Positions 51,153-59,939 of a stretch of 64,000 nt of DNA are shown one piece after another; position 1 is the stretch's first letter; each line of letters opens with the position of its first letter. The DNA is taken from contig NZ_LT800497.1 of assembly GCF_900166635.1 (NCBI RefSeq), forward strand, positions 596,303 to 660,302, in the 5' to 3' direction. The position numbers and the translations under genes are program-made. The notes below the pieces were generated by a model that did no database searches, was not told the origin of the DNA, and saw only the letters and a program-made list of their open reading frames with translations. The stretch comes from Oceanobacillus timonensis (GTDB lineage Bacteria > Bacillota > Bacilli > Bacillales > Amphibacillaceae).

Positions 51153-52184
51153 TTAAGCTAATTCTCTTGGAACTCGTTCAGACACTTGTTCCAATAAATA
51201 AGTATAATAATCGGTACGTAATTTCGTTACTTCTTCTTGCAATAAAGAGGTGTCCGGGGCGCTGTTAGCTTCAAAAAGAAAAAGATTTTTATCATCATCT
51301 ATTCCAATATCCAGCCCAAGCGTCACTAACTCTCTTTGACGTACTTTTTCTGTGTGTTTTGCTACATTTAATGCGAAAGTATTGATATGCGCATCAACCG
51401 ATGTAGCTTCTTCTTCAAATTTTAATTTTAAAAACATACCAATATCAAACATATTACCATCTTGTTGAATATTGGAAGCAACCTGTTGCCCTGTTCCAAT
51501 GCGGACATATTTTTTGGCAATGACCCATTCTCCGTGTTTATTTTTTTCCAGATGAACACGACAGTCAAATGGATCACCCAGATGTGTTCTGGAAGGAATA
51601 TATTTTTGAACAATAAATTTGTCTTTAGAAATGATATCTTGGAAATAAGCAAAAGTCTCTTGCAAGTTCATTTTTTGGCTGGACTTTTGGTAACCAATCA
51701 GAAACTCATCTTTATTTACTTGGGAGATTTTATAGATGTTTTTCCCTAATTGGCTGTAGATTGGTTTAACAACAACCTCACCATATTTAAATAAATAGCC
51801 TCTGATGATAGAGAAAGTCTTACATCTGGATGTGGGAATAGCATACTGTTGAAAGTACTTATCCTGATCCATGATTTTTTGTACTTTTTCCTTGGAGATT
51901 TTATTTTTCCCATCTTCTGTTAAATAGGAATGTTTTTGTAAATATTCGATGGTATGTTTAAACTTTAAACAGAACGCAGAAACATCGATTGTTTCAGGGA
52001 TATGTGTCTGTATTTCCTCCCAGGTATCTCCATTTAAAATCATTCCCGATGTTGTATGGTCGTCTTCATTAATATTGCTTGGATGCATATAGAGTATGTC
52101 GATCCCTTTAGATTTTGCTTGGATGGACATGTTTTTAGCAAATGGAGTTGGTTCTCTAAAGGGTTGCATTAGTCCTACTAACAT
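51153..52184 (-). CDS. YheC/YheD-like ATP-grasp protein
   Basis: A 343-residue protein. It opens MLVGLMQPFREPTPFAKNMS and has IPETIDVSAFCLK. The ATP-grasp region has VVVKPIYSQLGKNIYKI, IPSRTHLGDPFDCRVHLEKN, KKYVRIGTGQQVASNIQQ and LGLDIGIDDDKNLFLFEANSAP. It ends soon after LRTDYYTYLLEQ, without coiled coil or SWK tail. It has a twin at 55034 with the same opening and length, and the interrupted copy at 53897 lies between them. The three form a minus-strand tandem cluster split by an ISL3 element. The predicted role is ATP-dependent amide ligation. Confidence 0.82.
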   Translation of the reverse strand: MLVGLMQPFREPTPFAKNMSIQAKSKGIDILYMHPSNINEDDHTTSGMILNGDTWEEIQTHIPETIDVSAFCLKFKHTIEYLQKHSYLTEDGKNKISKEKVQKIMDQDKYFQQYAIPTSRCKTFSIIRGYLFKYGEVVVKPIYSQLGKNIYKISQVNKDEFLIGYQKSSQKMNLQETFAYFQDIISKDKFIVQKYIPSRTHLGDPFDCRVHLEKNKHGEWVIAKKYVRIGTGQQVASNIQQDGNMFDIGMFLKLKFEEEATSVDAHINTFALNVAKHTEKVRQRELVTLGLDIGIDDDKNLFLFEANSAPDTSLLQEEVTKLRTDYYTYLLEQVSERVPRELA

Positions 52185-52531
52185 GGAATTATATCTCCTT
52201 CCGATTTTTCATTCTCCTGATTAGCTAGTAACAATTTTACCACATTATAAAATAATTTGAAGGCAAATAAGAAAAAAGAATGATAATAATGCTTTTGTCA
52301 AGTTTGAATGTGTCATATTTTATTCAGAAGCGCTATAGTATGAATTTAAACAAGCAATATGGGGTTAGAAAGCAAAAAAGGCGGGTGGGCAGGTCTTATC
52401 ATGGATCATCGCCCATAAAGCGCTCATTGAGTGCATTTTCGTTTCAACACAAATTAGGAAGAATCTATTTTATTCTTCCTAATTTGTTTATTTATCTATC
52501 TTTGTTTTTAGTAAATATTGATAGTAATCTG
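52185..52531 (-). other. intergenic stretch holding the displaced 3' end of an IS-interrupted gene
   Basis: On the minus strand 52531-52488 reads YQYLLKTKIDK and stop, in frame with the ATP-grasp gene on the far side of the ISL3 element. The terminator AAATTAGGAAGAAT / ATTCTTCCTAATTT (52451-52488) directly follows that lost stop codon. The rest (52190-52440) shows no supported gene. Confidence 0.75.
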
Positions 52532-53935
52532 GGCTCATCACCAAAATCTATGGTTGACGATTAAATAATATCCTGCATGTAAGCCCAATTACATTCAACT
52601 AAAATACGGTTCTCATATACATCCCGGTTACGTGTGAAAAAATGCCGGCGCTGTATCGCTTTTATCTTATTGTGACGTCCTTCCACCACAGCGTTCGTAA
52701 AGCGCATCCGGTGATAATTAATCACTTCTGTTTCCCAGTTTTTAATCGTTTGGAGACAGGATTCAACTGCTTTATGCTGGATACGATGTCCTTGTCGATA
52801 CCATTGTTCCAGCATTTGTTTCGCTTGTTGTGCGTTTAAACTCAAATCATACCAGTCAATAAAAGCTTCTTTCCATTCATAGATGGCTTTTAATTGGTTA
52901 TCATAGTTTAAAAGGGTTTGAACCGTTGTCTGGTCTTCTTTGGACAGAGCATCGTAGCGTGTTTCCAGCAGCTGATGATGACGTTTCAGTTGTTTCCTTG
53001 CCTGTGTAGAAAGTTTTTGCTGCACCTCTTTTCGCACGGCATGCATTGCATCGGTCACATAACGATTGACATGAAATCGATCGGCAATCCGAATCGCTTG
53101 CGGGAAGGTTTCTTTGACAAATTTATGATACGTATAGCTTAAATCCATCACTACAGCGACAGGGTTTAATAGATGCATATAGGAAGATGTTTGTTGAAAC
53201 GCTTGTAAGTCTTCCTGTTTCCGCCCAGAAATGATATCCAGCATGTTGCCGCCTTTTAAATCATGAATGCCTGTATTGTAGCTGTGTCCTTTCCGCACGG
53301 CAAAATCATCGATGCCAAGCACCAATTGATGACGCTGGACCGCATCTTGAATGCAGGTCATTTGGGTATGCTTCCTTTCTGCTTGAAGTCCATTTTTAAA
53401 ATACCTTTCCGCTGTGGAATAAGGGACGGATTGAGAAGCAGACATGGATTGTACCGTTACGCCTTGTCCTTGTTTCATCAACTGATGCTGAAAAGCTTTT
53501 GTATATCGCTTTTTCGGCGGAACAAAGGCATATTGCCAAACGAAATGGGCCTTACATTCCTGACATTCCATATTCACTGCTGGAATACAAAGCAGTGTTC
53601 GCCAGTTTGCCAATGGCAAATGGCGGACATGACGGTGGTATAATACACCATCCCGATGAACGTCATGGCTGCCGCAATAAGGACACGGTTGAACGTACTG
53701 TATCGGCTCAACAGATAGATAAACAACACCTGTTTTGTCATCAAATAATATATTTTTTACGTTTATTTCTGGAAGTTGAATCAATTTATTGATATAGTGA
53801 AATTGCACCGGTAACACCTCGCTATTTTGGTTGTTGGTACTTTCACTATAGCAGGGTTACGGGTGTTTTTTCATGTATTTGGATCTATTACCATATTTAA
53901 CCTAATGTGTCACCCATAGATTTTGGTGTAGACCC
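52532..53935 (-). mobile_element. ISL3-family insertion sequence
   Basis: The 1404-bp element has imperfect terminal inverted repeats (GGCTCATCACCAAAATCTAT against GGGTCTACACCAAAATCTAT). It is flanked by the perfect 8-bp direct repeat GTAATCTG (52524-52531 and 53936-53943), the size usual for ISL3. One transposase gene fills it. Confidence 0.93.
52561..53817 (-). CDS. ISL3-family transposase
   Basis: A 418-residue transposase. The N-terminal zinc-finger region has CPYCGSHDVHRDG and CQECKAHF. The DDE core has LGIDDFAVRKGHSYNTGIHD, VVMDLSYTYHKFV, ADRFHVNRYVTDAM and a final FTNAVVEGRHNKIKAIQRR. All are ISL3 hallmarks. The frame is intact and the target duplication is perfect, so the element may be active or recently active. 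Confidence 0.95.
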   Translation of the reverse strand: MLPVQFHYINKLIQLPEINVKNILFDDKTGVVYLSVEPIQYVQPCPYCGSHDVHRDGVLYHRHVRHLPLANWRTLLCIPAVNMECQECKAHFVWQYAFVPPKKRYTKAFQHQLMKQGQGVTVQSMSASQSVPYSTAERYFKNGLQAERKHTQMTCIQDAVQRHQLVLGIDDFAVRKGHSYNTGIHDLKGGNMLDIISGRKQEDLQAFQQTSSYMHLLNPVAVVMDLSYTYHKFVKETFPQAIRIADRFHVNRYVTDAMHAVRKEVQQKLSTQARKQLKRHHQLLETRYDALSKEDQTTVQTLLNYDNQLKAIYEWKEAFIDWYDLSLNAQQAKQMLEQWYRQGHRIQHKAVESCLQTIKNWETEVINYHRMRFTNAVVEGRHNKIKAIQRRHFFTRNRDVYENRILVECNWAYMQDII

Positions 53936-54913
53936 GTAATCTGTTCTTAACATCGCAATTTCACCAAGTAAGTTTGTTGTTACAGGAGCATCATTTGCTT
54001 CAAATATAAATAGATCATCATTGTGATCAATTCCAAAATCGATACTGAGCGTGGCTAATGTCTCTTTTCGCATCGATTCTATTTTTGCTGCTACTTGAAG
54101 TCCACGTTCTTTGATTTGCTCCAGTTTGATTTCTGCTTCATCCTCGTATTTCAACTTCATAAATATATCTGTATCAATAATTCCGCCGCCTTTTTTCCAA
54201 TTAGTTGTTGTTTTTTGATTTAGACCGACGCGAATCTGATTATTGATAATGCGCCAATTTCCATGTCCGGTTTTTTCGAAATGCATCCGCCAGTCGAATG
54301 CATTGCCATCAGGTGTTATGGAGCTTATATATTTTTGTACAATATAATCCTTTATAAGGATTTCATTATTACAAAAAGCGATAAGTTCCTCATATGAGAC
54401 TTCTATGGAAGTGTTATAATAGTTCAGCGTATACTTTTCCGGACTATTTTTTGTAACCTTATATACACCATCTGCGTGATTACTGCGTATAGGGCGTAGA
54501 ACAATATCTTTATACTCATGAAGAAATTGTTCAATGTCAGAAAAGGAAGAGCAGTTATTAGTGGGTATAGTAAGTTTTTGAAAATCAGAGTCTGCGTTTA
54601 GTTGTTCTTGCAACGTAAACTTGGATAACCGATTTTGTCCGTTCTCGGTCAAGTGCGCATTTTTTCTTAAATGTTTGATAATTTTCTTATGTTTTAAACA
54701 ATTGGAATTCACATCAATGATTTTAGGAATCTTTGCTTTTACACGCTTCCATTTGCCATCTTTATAGAGTAAACCTCTAATTCTACTTTTATTTAAGTCA
54801 ACATCTTTCGGGCTGAAATATAAAATATCCACCCCTTTTGATTGAGCAACGGAAGCAATAAGATTTGCTAATTGCCGAGGTTGTTTGTAATTACGTAAAT
54901 ACCCAATTCTCAT
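53897..54913 (-). CDS. YheC/YheD-like ATP-grasp protein, 3' end replaced by ISL3
   Basis: A frame of 338 residues with IGYLRNYKQPRQLANLIASV, IPKIIDVNSNCLK, DIVLRPIRSNHADGVYKV, ISSITPDGNAFDWRMHFEK and LSIDFGIDHNDDLFIFEAND. The Cys of the usual FDCR motif is Trp here, and the usual RIG(I/T)GQ has become RVGLNQ. The last native residues are LRTDY. The ISL3 right end then supplies GSTPKSMGDTLG and a stop. The original tail (YQYLLKTKIDK) lies on the far side of the element. The ATP-grasp fold is complete, so the product may still function. The start at 54913 follows TTGGAGGCC. Confidence 0.8.
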   Translation of the reverse strand: MRIGYLRNYKQPRQLANLIASVAQSKGVDILYFSPKDVDLNKSRIRGLLYKDGKWKRVKAKIPKIIDVNSNCLKHKKIIKHLRKNAHLTENGQNRLSKFTLQEQLNADSDFQKLTIPTNNCSSFSDIEQFLHEYKDIVLRPIRSNHADGVYKVTKNSPEKYTLNYYNTSIEVSYEELIAFCNNEILIKDYIVQKYISSITPDGNAFDWRMHFEKTGHGNWRIINNQIRVGLNQKTTTNWKKGGGIIDTDIFMKLKYEDEAEIKLEQIKERGLQVAAKIESMRKETLATLSIDFGIDHNDDLFIFEANDAPVTTNLLGEIAMLRTDYGSTPKSMGDTLG

Positions 54914-55033
54914 CGTTTGCTTGGCCTCCAAATTCGTTGTTACATAAACCATATATAAATATACGATAAAACACGATTATTTATACATGTTAAAATTCAA
55001 TAGGTTTGAACTATTCATTTTCATATATTCTAA

Positions 55034-56065
55034 TTAAGTTCGTTCTTTCGGAATATGTTCCGCATGTTGTTTTACTAAATACATATAGTAATCTGCGCGT
55101 AACTTAGCTACTTCTTCTTGCAGTAAGGAAGCATCGGGCGCACTGTTTGCTTCAAAGAGAAAAAGATTCTTATCTTTATCGATTCCGATATCCAGACCAA
55201 GTGTCACTAACTCTTTTTTTCGGGTTTTCTCTATCTTTTTGGCGATATCTAATGCAAAGGCGTCAAGTTGATCTACGACAGCCGGAGCTTCTTCGGTAAA
55301 TTTCAATTTCAAAAACATACTTGCATCAAATGTGGCAATACTTTTCTGGCTATTAGGTGAAACAAGCTGCCCCGTTCCAATGCGGACATATTTTTTCACA
55401 ATCGTCCATGTACCTTCCTTATTTTTTTCTAGATGAATCCGGCAGTTAAAAGGTTCTCCTTGCTCGGTATTAGAAGGGATATATTGTTGAACAATATATG
55501 TATGTTTGGAAATCATGTCTTGAAAATAGGCAAAGGTCTCTTTTAAAGATAGCCTGAGCGTCGATTGCTGATGACTGACCACAAATGCATCTTTATCCAC
55601 TTGTTCGACTTTGTGTATGTTTTCTCCAGGGGAACTGTAGACAGGCTTTACGACAACAGTGCCATATTTTAATAAGAAACCTTTAATGATGGAGAATGTT
55701 TTACACCGGGCTGTGGGAATGGCGTACGTTTGAAATTGCGGATCCTTCTCCAGCATCTTCTGTACCGTTTCCTTGGTGATTCTATTTCTCCCATCTTCGG
55801 TTAAGTAGGCATTTTTTTGCAGGTACTTGATTTTTTCTTTGGATTTTAAGCAAAAGGCAGAAACATCAATGATTTCGGGGATATTCTTTGCTACTTCTTC
55901 CCAATTATTTTCATGTAACATCATCCCTAGCGCGGTATGGTCCTCTTCGTTCACGTTACTTGGATTCATATACAGAATATCGATTCCCTTTGCTTTCGCC
56001 TCGATAGTTATGTGTTTTGCTAGTTCTGTAGGTTCTTTAAATGGCTGCATTAATCCTACTAACAT
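55034..56065 (-). CDS. YheC/YheD-like ATP-grasp protein
   Basis: A 343-residue near-twin of the protein at 51153. It has MLVGLMQPFKEPTELAKHIT, IPEIIDVSAFCLK, VVVKPVYSSPGENIHKV, IPSNTEQGEPFNCRIHLEKN, KKYVRIGTGQLVSPNSQK and LGLDIGIDKDKNLFLFEANSAP. The FDCR motif has become FNCR. No coiled coil or SWK tail is present. It begins after a GGGAGGAG site and is the first gene of the minus-strand cluster. The shared opening suggests tandem duplication that produced 51153, 53897 and 55034. Confidence 0.82.
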   Translation of the reverse strand: MLVGLMQPFKEPTELAKHITIEAKAKGIDILYMNPSNVNEEDHTALGMMLHENNWEEVAKNIPEIIDVSAFCLKSKEKIKYLQKNAYLTEDGRNRITKETVQKMLEKDPQFQTYAIPTARCKTFSIIKGFLLKYGTVVVKPVYSSPGENIHKVEQVDKDAFVVSHQQSTLRLSLKETFAYFQDMISKHTYIVQQYIPSNTEQGEPFNCRIHLEKNKEGTWTIVKKYVRIGTGQLVSPNSQKSIATFDASMFLKLKFTEEAPAVVDQLDAFALDIAKKIEKTRKKELVTLGLDIGIDKDKNLFLFEANSAPDASLLQEEVAKLRADYYMYLVKQHAEHIPKERT

Positions 56066-56385
56066 GGAATCATTTCTCCTCCCATTTCTTTGTTGTTCTA
56101 ATTATCTACCAATAATTTTACCATAATCTAAGTTGTTTTGAAGGATGTTTTTTAAATTGAGTGAGAATGCGGATGTGTGAAGAGGAAAGATGGCAAGAAG
56201 GCCTAATCAAGAAATAGCTTTGGGATTCGTAGCGGAGCGGATGCTTATCAACGAAGTAAGAGAGCGGTCACCAGATGATGTAAAAAGGGTTGGAAAAGCT
56301 TGTGGGTGAATGAAAAAAATCTGTACCTCCTGTTCGTTTGGAACGGCGTGGTACAGATTTTTTATATGATTCTATTTATATCGTA
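56066..56385. other. intergenic region between the endopeptidase and ATP-grasp genes
   Basis: About 320 bases with no supported gene. The P60 terminator at 56314-56363 is the only clear element. Confidence 0.4.
56314..56363 (-). terminator. terminator of the NlpC/P60 gene
   Basis: AAAAAATCTGTACC and GGTACAGATTTTTT perfect arms, located just downstream of the minus-strand endopeptidase gene. Confidence 0.8.
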
Positions 56386-57489
56386 TTAATAGAAACGTTT
56401 ATAGCTGTCGAAGTGGGAACTCCAATAAGGGTTATCCAAAGAGGTGATTGTAACACCAGTAGATGTACCTGCGTGCATGAATTGATTATTACCAACATAA
56501 ATTCCCATATGCGAAGGACCGGATTTATACGTTCCAGAGAAGAATACTAAATCTCCTTTTTGCGGACTGCTGACAGTCTGCGCACGATCATAATATCCTT
56601 CTACGTTTGTACGAGGGATGTCTTTACCAGCTTGATTGTAAGCATAATAGATAAAACCGCTGCAATCAAATCCGCTTGGCGTTGTGCCGCCCCATACATA
56701 CGGTGTACCTTGTTGACTTTTACCGCTGGAGATAAGCTGATCTACGTCATAATCTGCACTTGCAGAAGAGCTGCTGCCGGAACCGCTATTTGATCCACTG
56801 TTGGAACCACTGTTAGAAGATCCGGAGTTGGAGCTGCTAGAACCATTCACTTTTAGTTTTTGACCAACAATAATTAAATCAGATGATAGATTATTGATAG
56901 ATTTCAAGTTAGATACAGTTGTCCCTTGCTGGCTTGCAATTTTAGAAAGGCTGTCGCCGGATTTCACTGTATACGTGCTGGATGAAGAACTGCTTGAGCC
57001 AGAAGAGCTGGAACCAGAACTTGAATTGGAGCTGCTGGAGTTCGAACTGCTGGAACTTCCGCTGCTGCTTACCGTTAATTTGTTTCCAGGGTAAATTAAT
57101 GTTGTAGATAAGTTATTCCACTTCATTAAATTGTTTAAAGAAACACCATGTTGGCTAGCGATGCCACTTAACGTATCTCCGGATTTAACAGTATATGTAC
57201 TTCCGCTGGAACTGTTTGAGCCAGAATTGGAACTGGAAGAACTTGAGCTAGAGTTCGAACTTGAAGACCCGGATGTTGTTAATACTTGATTTGGGAAAAT
57301 CGTATCCGAAGAAAGATTATTAAGCGATTTTAATTTGGATACGGAAGTTCCTTGATTTTGAGCGATTTTCCATAAGCTGTCACCGCTTTTTACTTTGTAG
57401 GATGCTGCGTCAGCACCGTCTGTAGCAACCAGAGCAGATGCAATCGCTGCAGATGCTGTAACAGAAAAGATGATTTTTTTGTTTGCCAT
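56386..57489 (-). CDS. secreted LysM / NlpC-P60 peptidoglycan endopeptidase (LytE/CwlS-like)
   Basis: A 367-residue D,L-endopeptidase. The signal peptide ends near ADA-ASY (residue about 28). Three LysM modules (about 30-75, 98-142 and 173-216) each start with Y(K/T)VKSGD(S/T)L. They are joined by Ser/Asn/Gly linkers and bind glycan. Residues about 250-367 are an NlpC/P60 domain with the catalytic Cys in GFDCSGFIYYAYNQ, His in SHMGIYVGNN and the third residue in FMHAGTSTGV. It cleaves stem peptides, as LytE and CwlS do during growth. AAGGAGGAAAC precedes the ATG. Confidence 0.95.
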   Translation of the reverse strand: MANKKIIFSVTASAAIASALVATDGADAASYKVKSGDSLWKIAQNQGTSVSKLKSLNNLSSDTIFPNQVLTTSGSSSSNSSSSSSSSNSGSNSSSGSTYTVKSGDTLSGIASQHGVSLNNLMKWNNLSTTLIYPGNKLTVSSSGSSSSSNSSSSNSSSGSSSSGSSSSSSSTYTVKSGDSLSKIASQQGTTVSNLKSINNLSSDLIIVGQKLKVNGSSSSNSGSSNSGSNSGSNSGSGSSSSASADYDVDQLISSGKSQQGTPYVWGGTTPSGFDCSGFIYYAYNQAGKDIPRTNVEGYYDRAQTVSSPQKGDLVFFSGTYKSGPSHMGIYVGNNQFMHAGTSTGVTITSLDNPYWSSHFDSYKRFY

Positions 57490-58406
57490 GTGTATGTTTC
57501 CTCCTTAGATATAATTGTTGTTTTTTGCAGAAATGATTGAATCGGATTTGTGAGGAGACTAAAGAGGGAAGCATAGGGAAATACCATCACATAATGGTAT
57601 ATCTCCAAAACCCTGCCTATACGTCTGCTGTTTCATAATGAAGAAAAAATTCTAAATAAGTACGTAACAATCTAAATACAAGTACAAATTCCATATTCCG
57701 CAAATTCAATGTAAGATGTATTGCATACTCCGAAATGTCGATTATTGCTATTTTTAGAGTATTGTTTGCTTGTTTAAAGGGAAGAGTATCATTAGATTTT
57801 CCAGGCTTTTCACCAAAAAAGGAGATGACAAATAATGAAGGCAGTGATTGCTATAACAGGTTCAAGTTGCCTATGTAGTCGCAGACAGTGTGGATGAAAT
57901 ACTGTCTTTTTCTTCAGAAGTCTTCGTGTTTTTTGTCGCCTATCAGCTTTCTGCCGTCTTTATTCGTACATCAAATGGTATATTTTGATGTCAACCTGAA
58001 AAATAATCCAATAAATACATCTTCATAGAATTATATCGTTTTATAGATAATAATGGTAGGTCTTATAGATATTTGTAACAACTTTGTAATGTTATAAAAA
58101 TAAGGACTATGGAACTGATTTGGAAAATAAAATATTAAAAAATAAATCAAAAAGCTGATTTGTGGCAAGTTGAATTGCACAGGAAGTAATCATAAAGTCC
58201 TGCATAAAAGCCATTAATCAGTTAGATAATCTTTACAAGCCATCAAAAATGCATATGAACGCATGTCAGATTGATAGGTTTTAACGACATAAATTTCGAA
58301 TCATCATATCATTTCCCGGGAAATATCTACAAAATATACATTTAATCAGTAGATAGCGTTATAATAGAAGCAACAGTTATTATAATGCGAAACGGAGGAA
58401 TATACA
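57490..58406. other. long intergenic region without a supported gene
   Basis: About 900 bases. They contain a WalR-like direct repeat (57664-57680), a 15-codon ORF after GGAGATGA at 57834 that I consider a remnant or chance frame, and a TATAAT at 58360-58365 that may serve nagA. No RNA gene was recognised. Confidence 0.4.
57664..57680 (-). promoter_or_regulatory. WalR-like box upstream of the endopeptidase gene
   Basis: On the minus strand TGTATT-N5-TGTTAC matches the WalR pattern TGTWAH-N5-TGTWAH with one mismatch. WalR controls related endopeptidase genes in Bacillus. It is 175-190 bases upstream of the start codon. Confidence 0.35.
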
Positions 58407-59594
58407 GTGGAACAATCAACGTTACTTATAAAAAACATTCAGGAAGCTTATCTGCCTCAGGAAATAATGAAAAACGCGTCTATTGTGATAGAGAACGGAA
58501 AGATAGCGCAAATTCTTACACAAGAAGAAGCTGCTGATATGGCATTCGACGGAAAAATCATCGATGCAGAAAATAAGCTGAAGTTGCTCCCGGGTTTTAT
58601 AGATGGACATATTCATGGCGGCTATGGAGTGGATGTAATGGATGCCAAACCGGAAACCTTGCAGACATTGGCGAACCATTTGCCATCTGAGGGGACGACA
58701 AGTTATTTGGCAACCACCATTACGCAATCCGATGAAGAAATAAGTCATGCTTTAAAAAATGTGGCAGCATGGACAACTGGCGAACATAAGCAAGGTGCCG
58801 ACCTGGTTGGTGTGCATTTAGAAGGACCGTTTGTAGAACCTTCCAAAGCAGGTGCACAGCCGGAACAATATATGACCGAACCGGATATAGCCAAATTTCA
58901 GGCGTGGCAAAAGGATGCGGATGGTAACATACGGACCATCACGATGGCGCCGGAACATGATAAAACGGGGGAGTTTATCCAAACACTCAACCAATCGGGA
59001 GTGAATGTATCTGCAGGGCATACAGATGCTTCTTTCCAACAGATAAAAGCTGCTGTCGAAACAGGCGTAAAACAGCTCACACACCTATGTAATGCGATGA
59101 ATGGCATCCATCATCGGGATATTGGCGCGGTAGGAGCGGCATTTCAATTGGAAGGTTTACATGCTGAATTGATTGCGGATGGCATTCATGTTGTGCCGGA
59201 AATGCTGCAGCTGATTTATAATAATGTCGGATCAGACCGAATCATTCTCATTACAGATTCGATGCGGGCAAAAGGGCTGGAAGATGGAAGGTATGAACTG
59301 GGCGGTCAGCCTGTTATTGTCAAAAATGGACATGCTAACCTGGAGAACGGCTCCTTGGCAGGGAGTATTTTGACAATGATAGACGCAGTAAAAAATATGT
59401 TGCAGCTGGATGGTGTAGAGTTACAGGATATCAAAAAAATGACTGCAGAAAATCCGGCGCAGCAAGTCGGTATTTTTGATAGAAAAGGAAGTATTGAGGT
59501 AGGGAAGGATGCAGATGTTGTTTTATTAAATAATGCATTTGATATTGCTTATACGATTTGCAGGGGTGAAGTGGTTTATCAAGGCGAGAGATAG
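58407..59594 (+). CDS. nagA: N-acetylglucosamine-6-phosphate deacetylase
   Basis: A 395-residue amidohydrolase that removes acetate from GlcNAc-6-phosphate, so that amino sugars from wall turnover can be reused. Metal and active-site motifs are FIDGHIHGGYGVDVMDA, VHLEGPFVEPSKAGAQP, SAGHTDASF, HLCNAMNGIHHRDIG and LITDSMRAKGLEDG. The GTG start has a CGGAGGAA site. NagB and NagR, the usual neighbours, are not next to it. Its place beside wall hydrolases suggests a recycling role, although it may simply be an unlinked copy. Confidence 0.95.
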   Translation: MEQSTLLIKNIQEAYLPQEIMKNASIVIENGKIAQILTQEEAADMAFDGKIIDAENKLKLLPGFIDGHIHGGYGVDVMDAKPETLQTLANHLPSEGTTSYLATTITQSDEEISHALKNVAAWTTGEHKQGADLVGVHLEGPFVEPSKAGAQPEQYMTEPDIAKFQAWQKDADGNIRTITMAPEHDKTGEFIQTLNQSGVNVSAGHTDASFQQIKAAVETGVKQLTHLCNAMNGIHHRDIGAVGAAFQLEGLHAELIADGIHVVPEMLQLIYNNVGSDRIILITDSMRAKGLEDGRYELGGQPVIVKNGHANLENGSLAGSILTMIDAVKNMLQLDGVELQDIKKMTAENPAQQVGIFDRKGSIEVGKDADVVLLNNAFDIAYTICRGEVVYQGER

Positions 59595-59939
59595 GCATAA
59601 CTCCATTATCGCGTACAGGTGACAGGGAAGGTTAAGCTGCGTATAGCTATAAGAACAAATTTGATAAGCTGGTATTAGGACACTACTCTTATATCAAGGA
59701 AGTTCCACTGTATCGTATTATCTTATAAAATAGTTAGAGTTGGAAATCGTTAAAAGAGGTATTCTATAATATAGTAAATAAAGTGAATTATTTATTTGGA
59801 TTTACGTGCTATGAAGATGATGCGTTCTACATTAGTATGAGTCACTAAATACAAATAACCAAGATTATCTATACTTATTATTTAAAGGTATTGCAAGTTA
59901 ATTTTCTGCATTAAATATTCTATCTAAAGGAGTTTGTAA
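59595..59939 (+). other. intergenic region before ugd
   Basis: About 345 bases without a supported ORF. TTGGAA and TATAAT near 59738-59768 are spaced 19 bp and are a weak promoter candidate for ugd. Confidence 0.35.

Noticed and set aside
52280..52564. 94-residue plus-strand ORF
   Set aside because: It runs across the ISL3 left boundary and the target duplication, so it cannot be an ancestral gene, and it has no ribosome site.
57834..57881. Short ORF opening MKAVIAITGSS after a GGAGATGA site
   Set aside because: It has only 15 codons and no continuation in other frames beyond a vague dehydrogenase-like start. It was treated as chance or a remnant.
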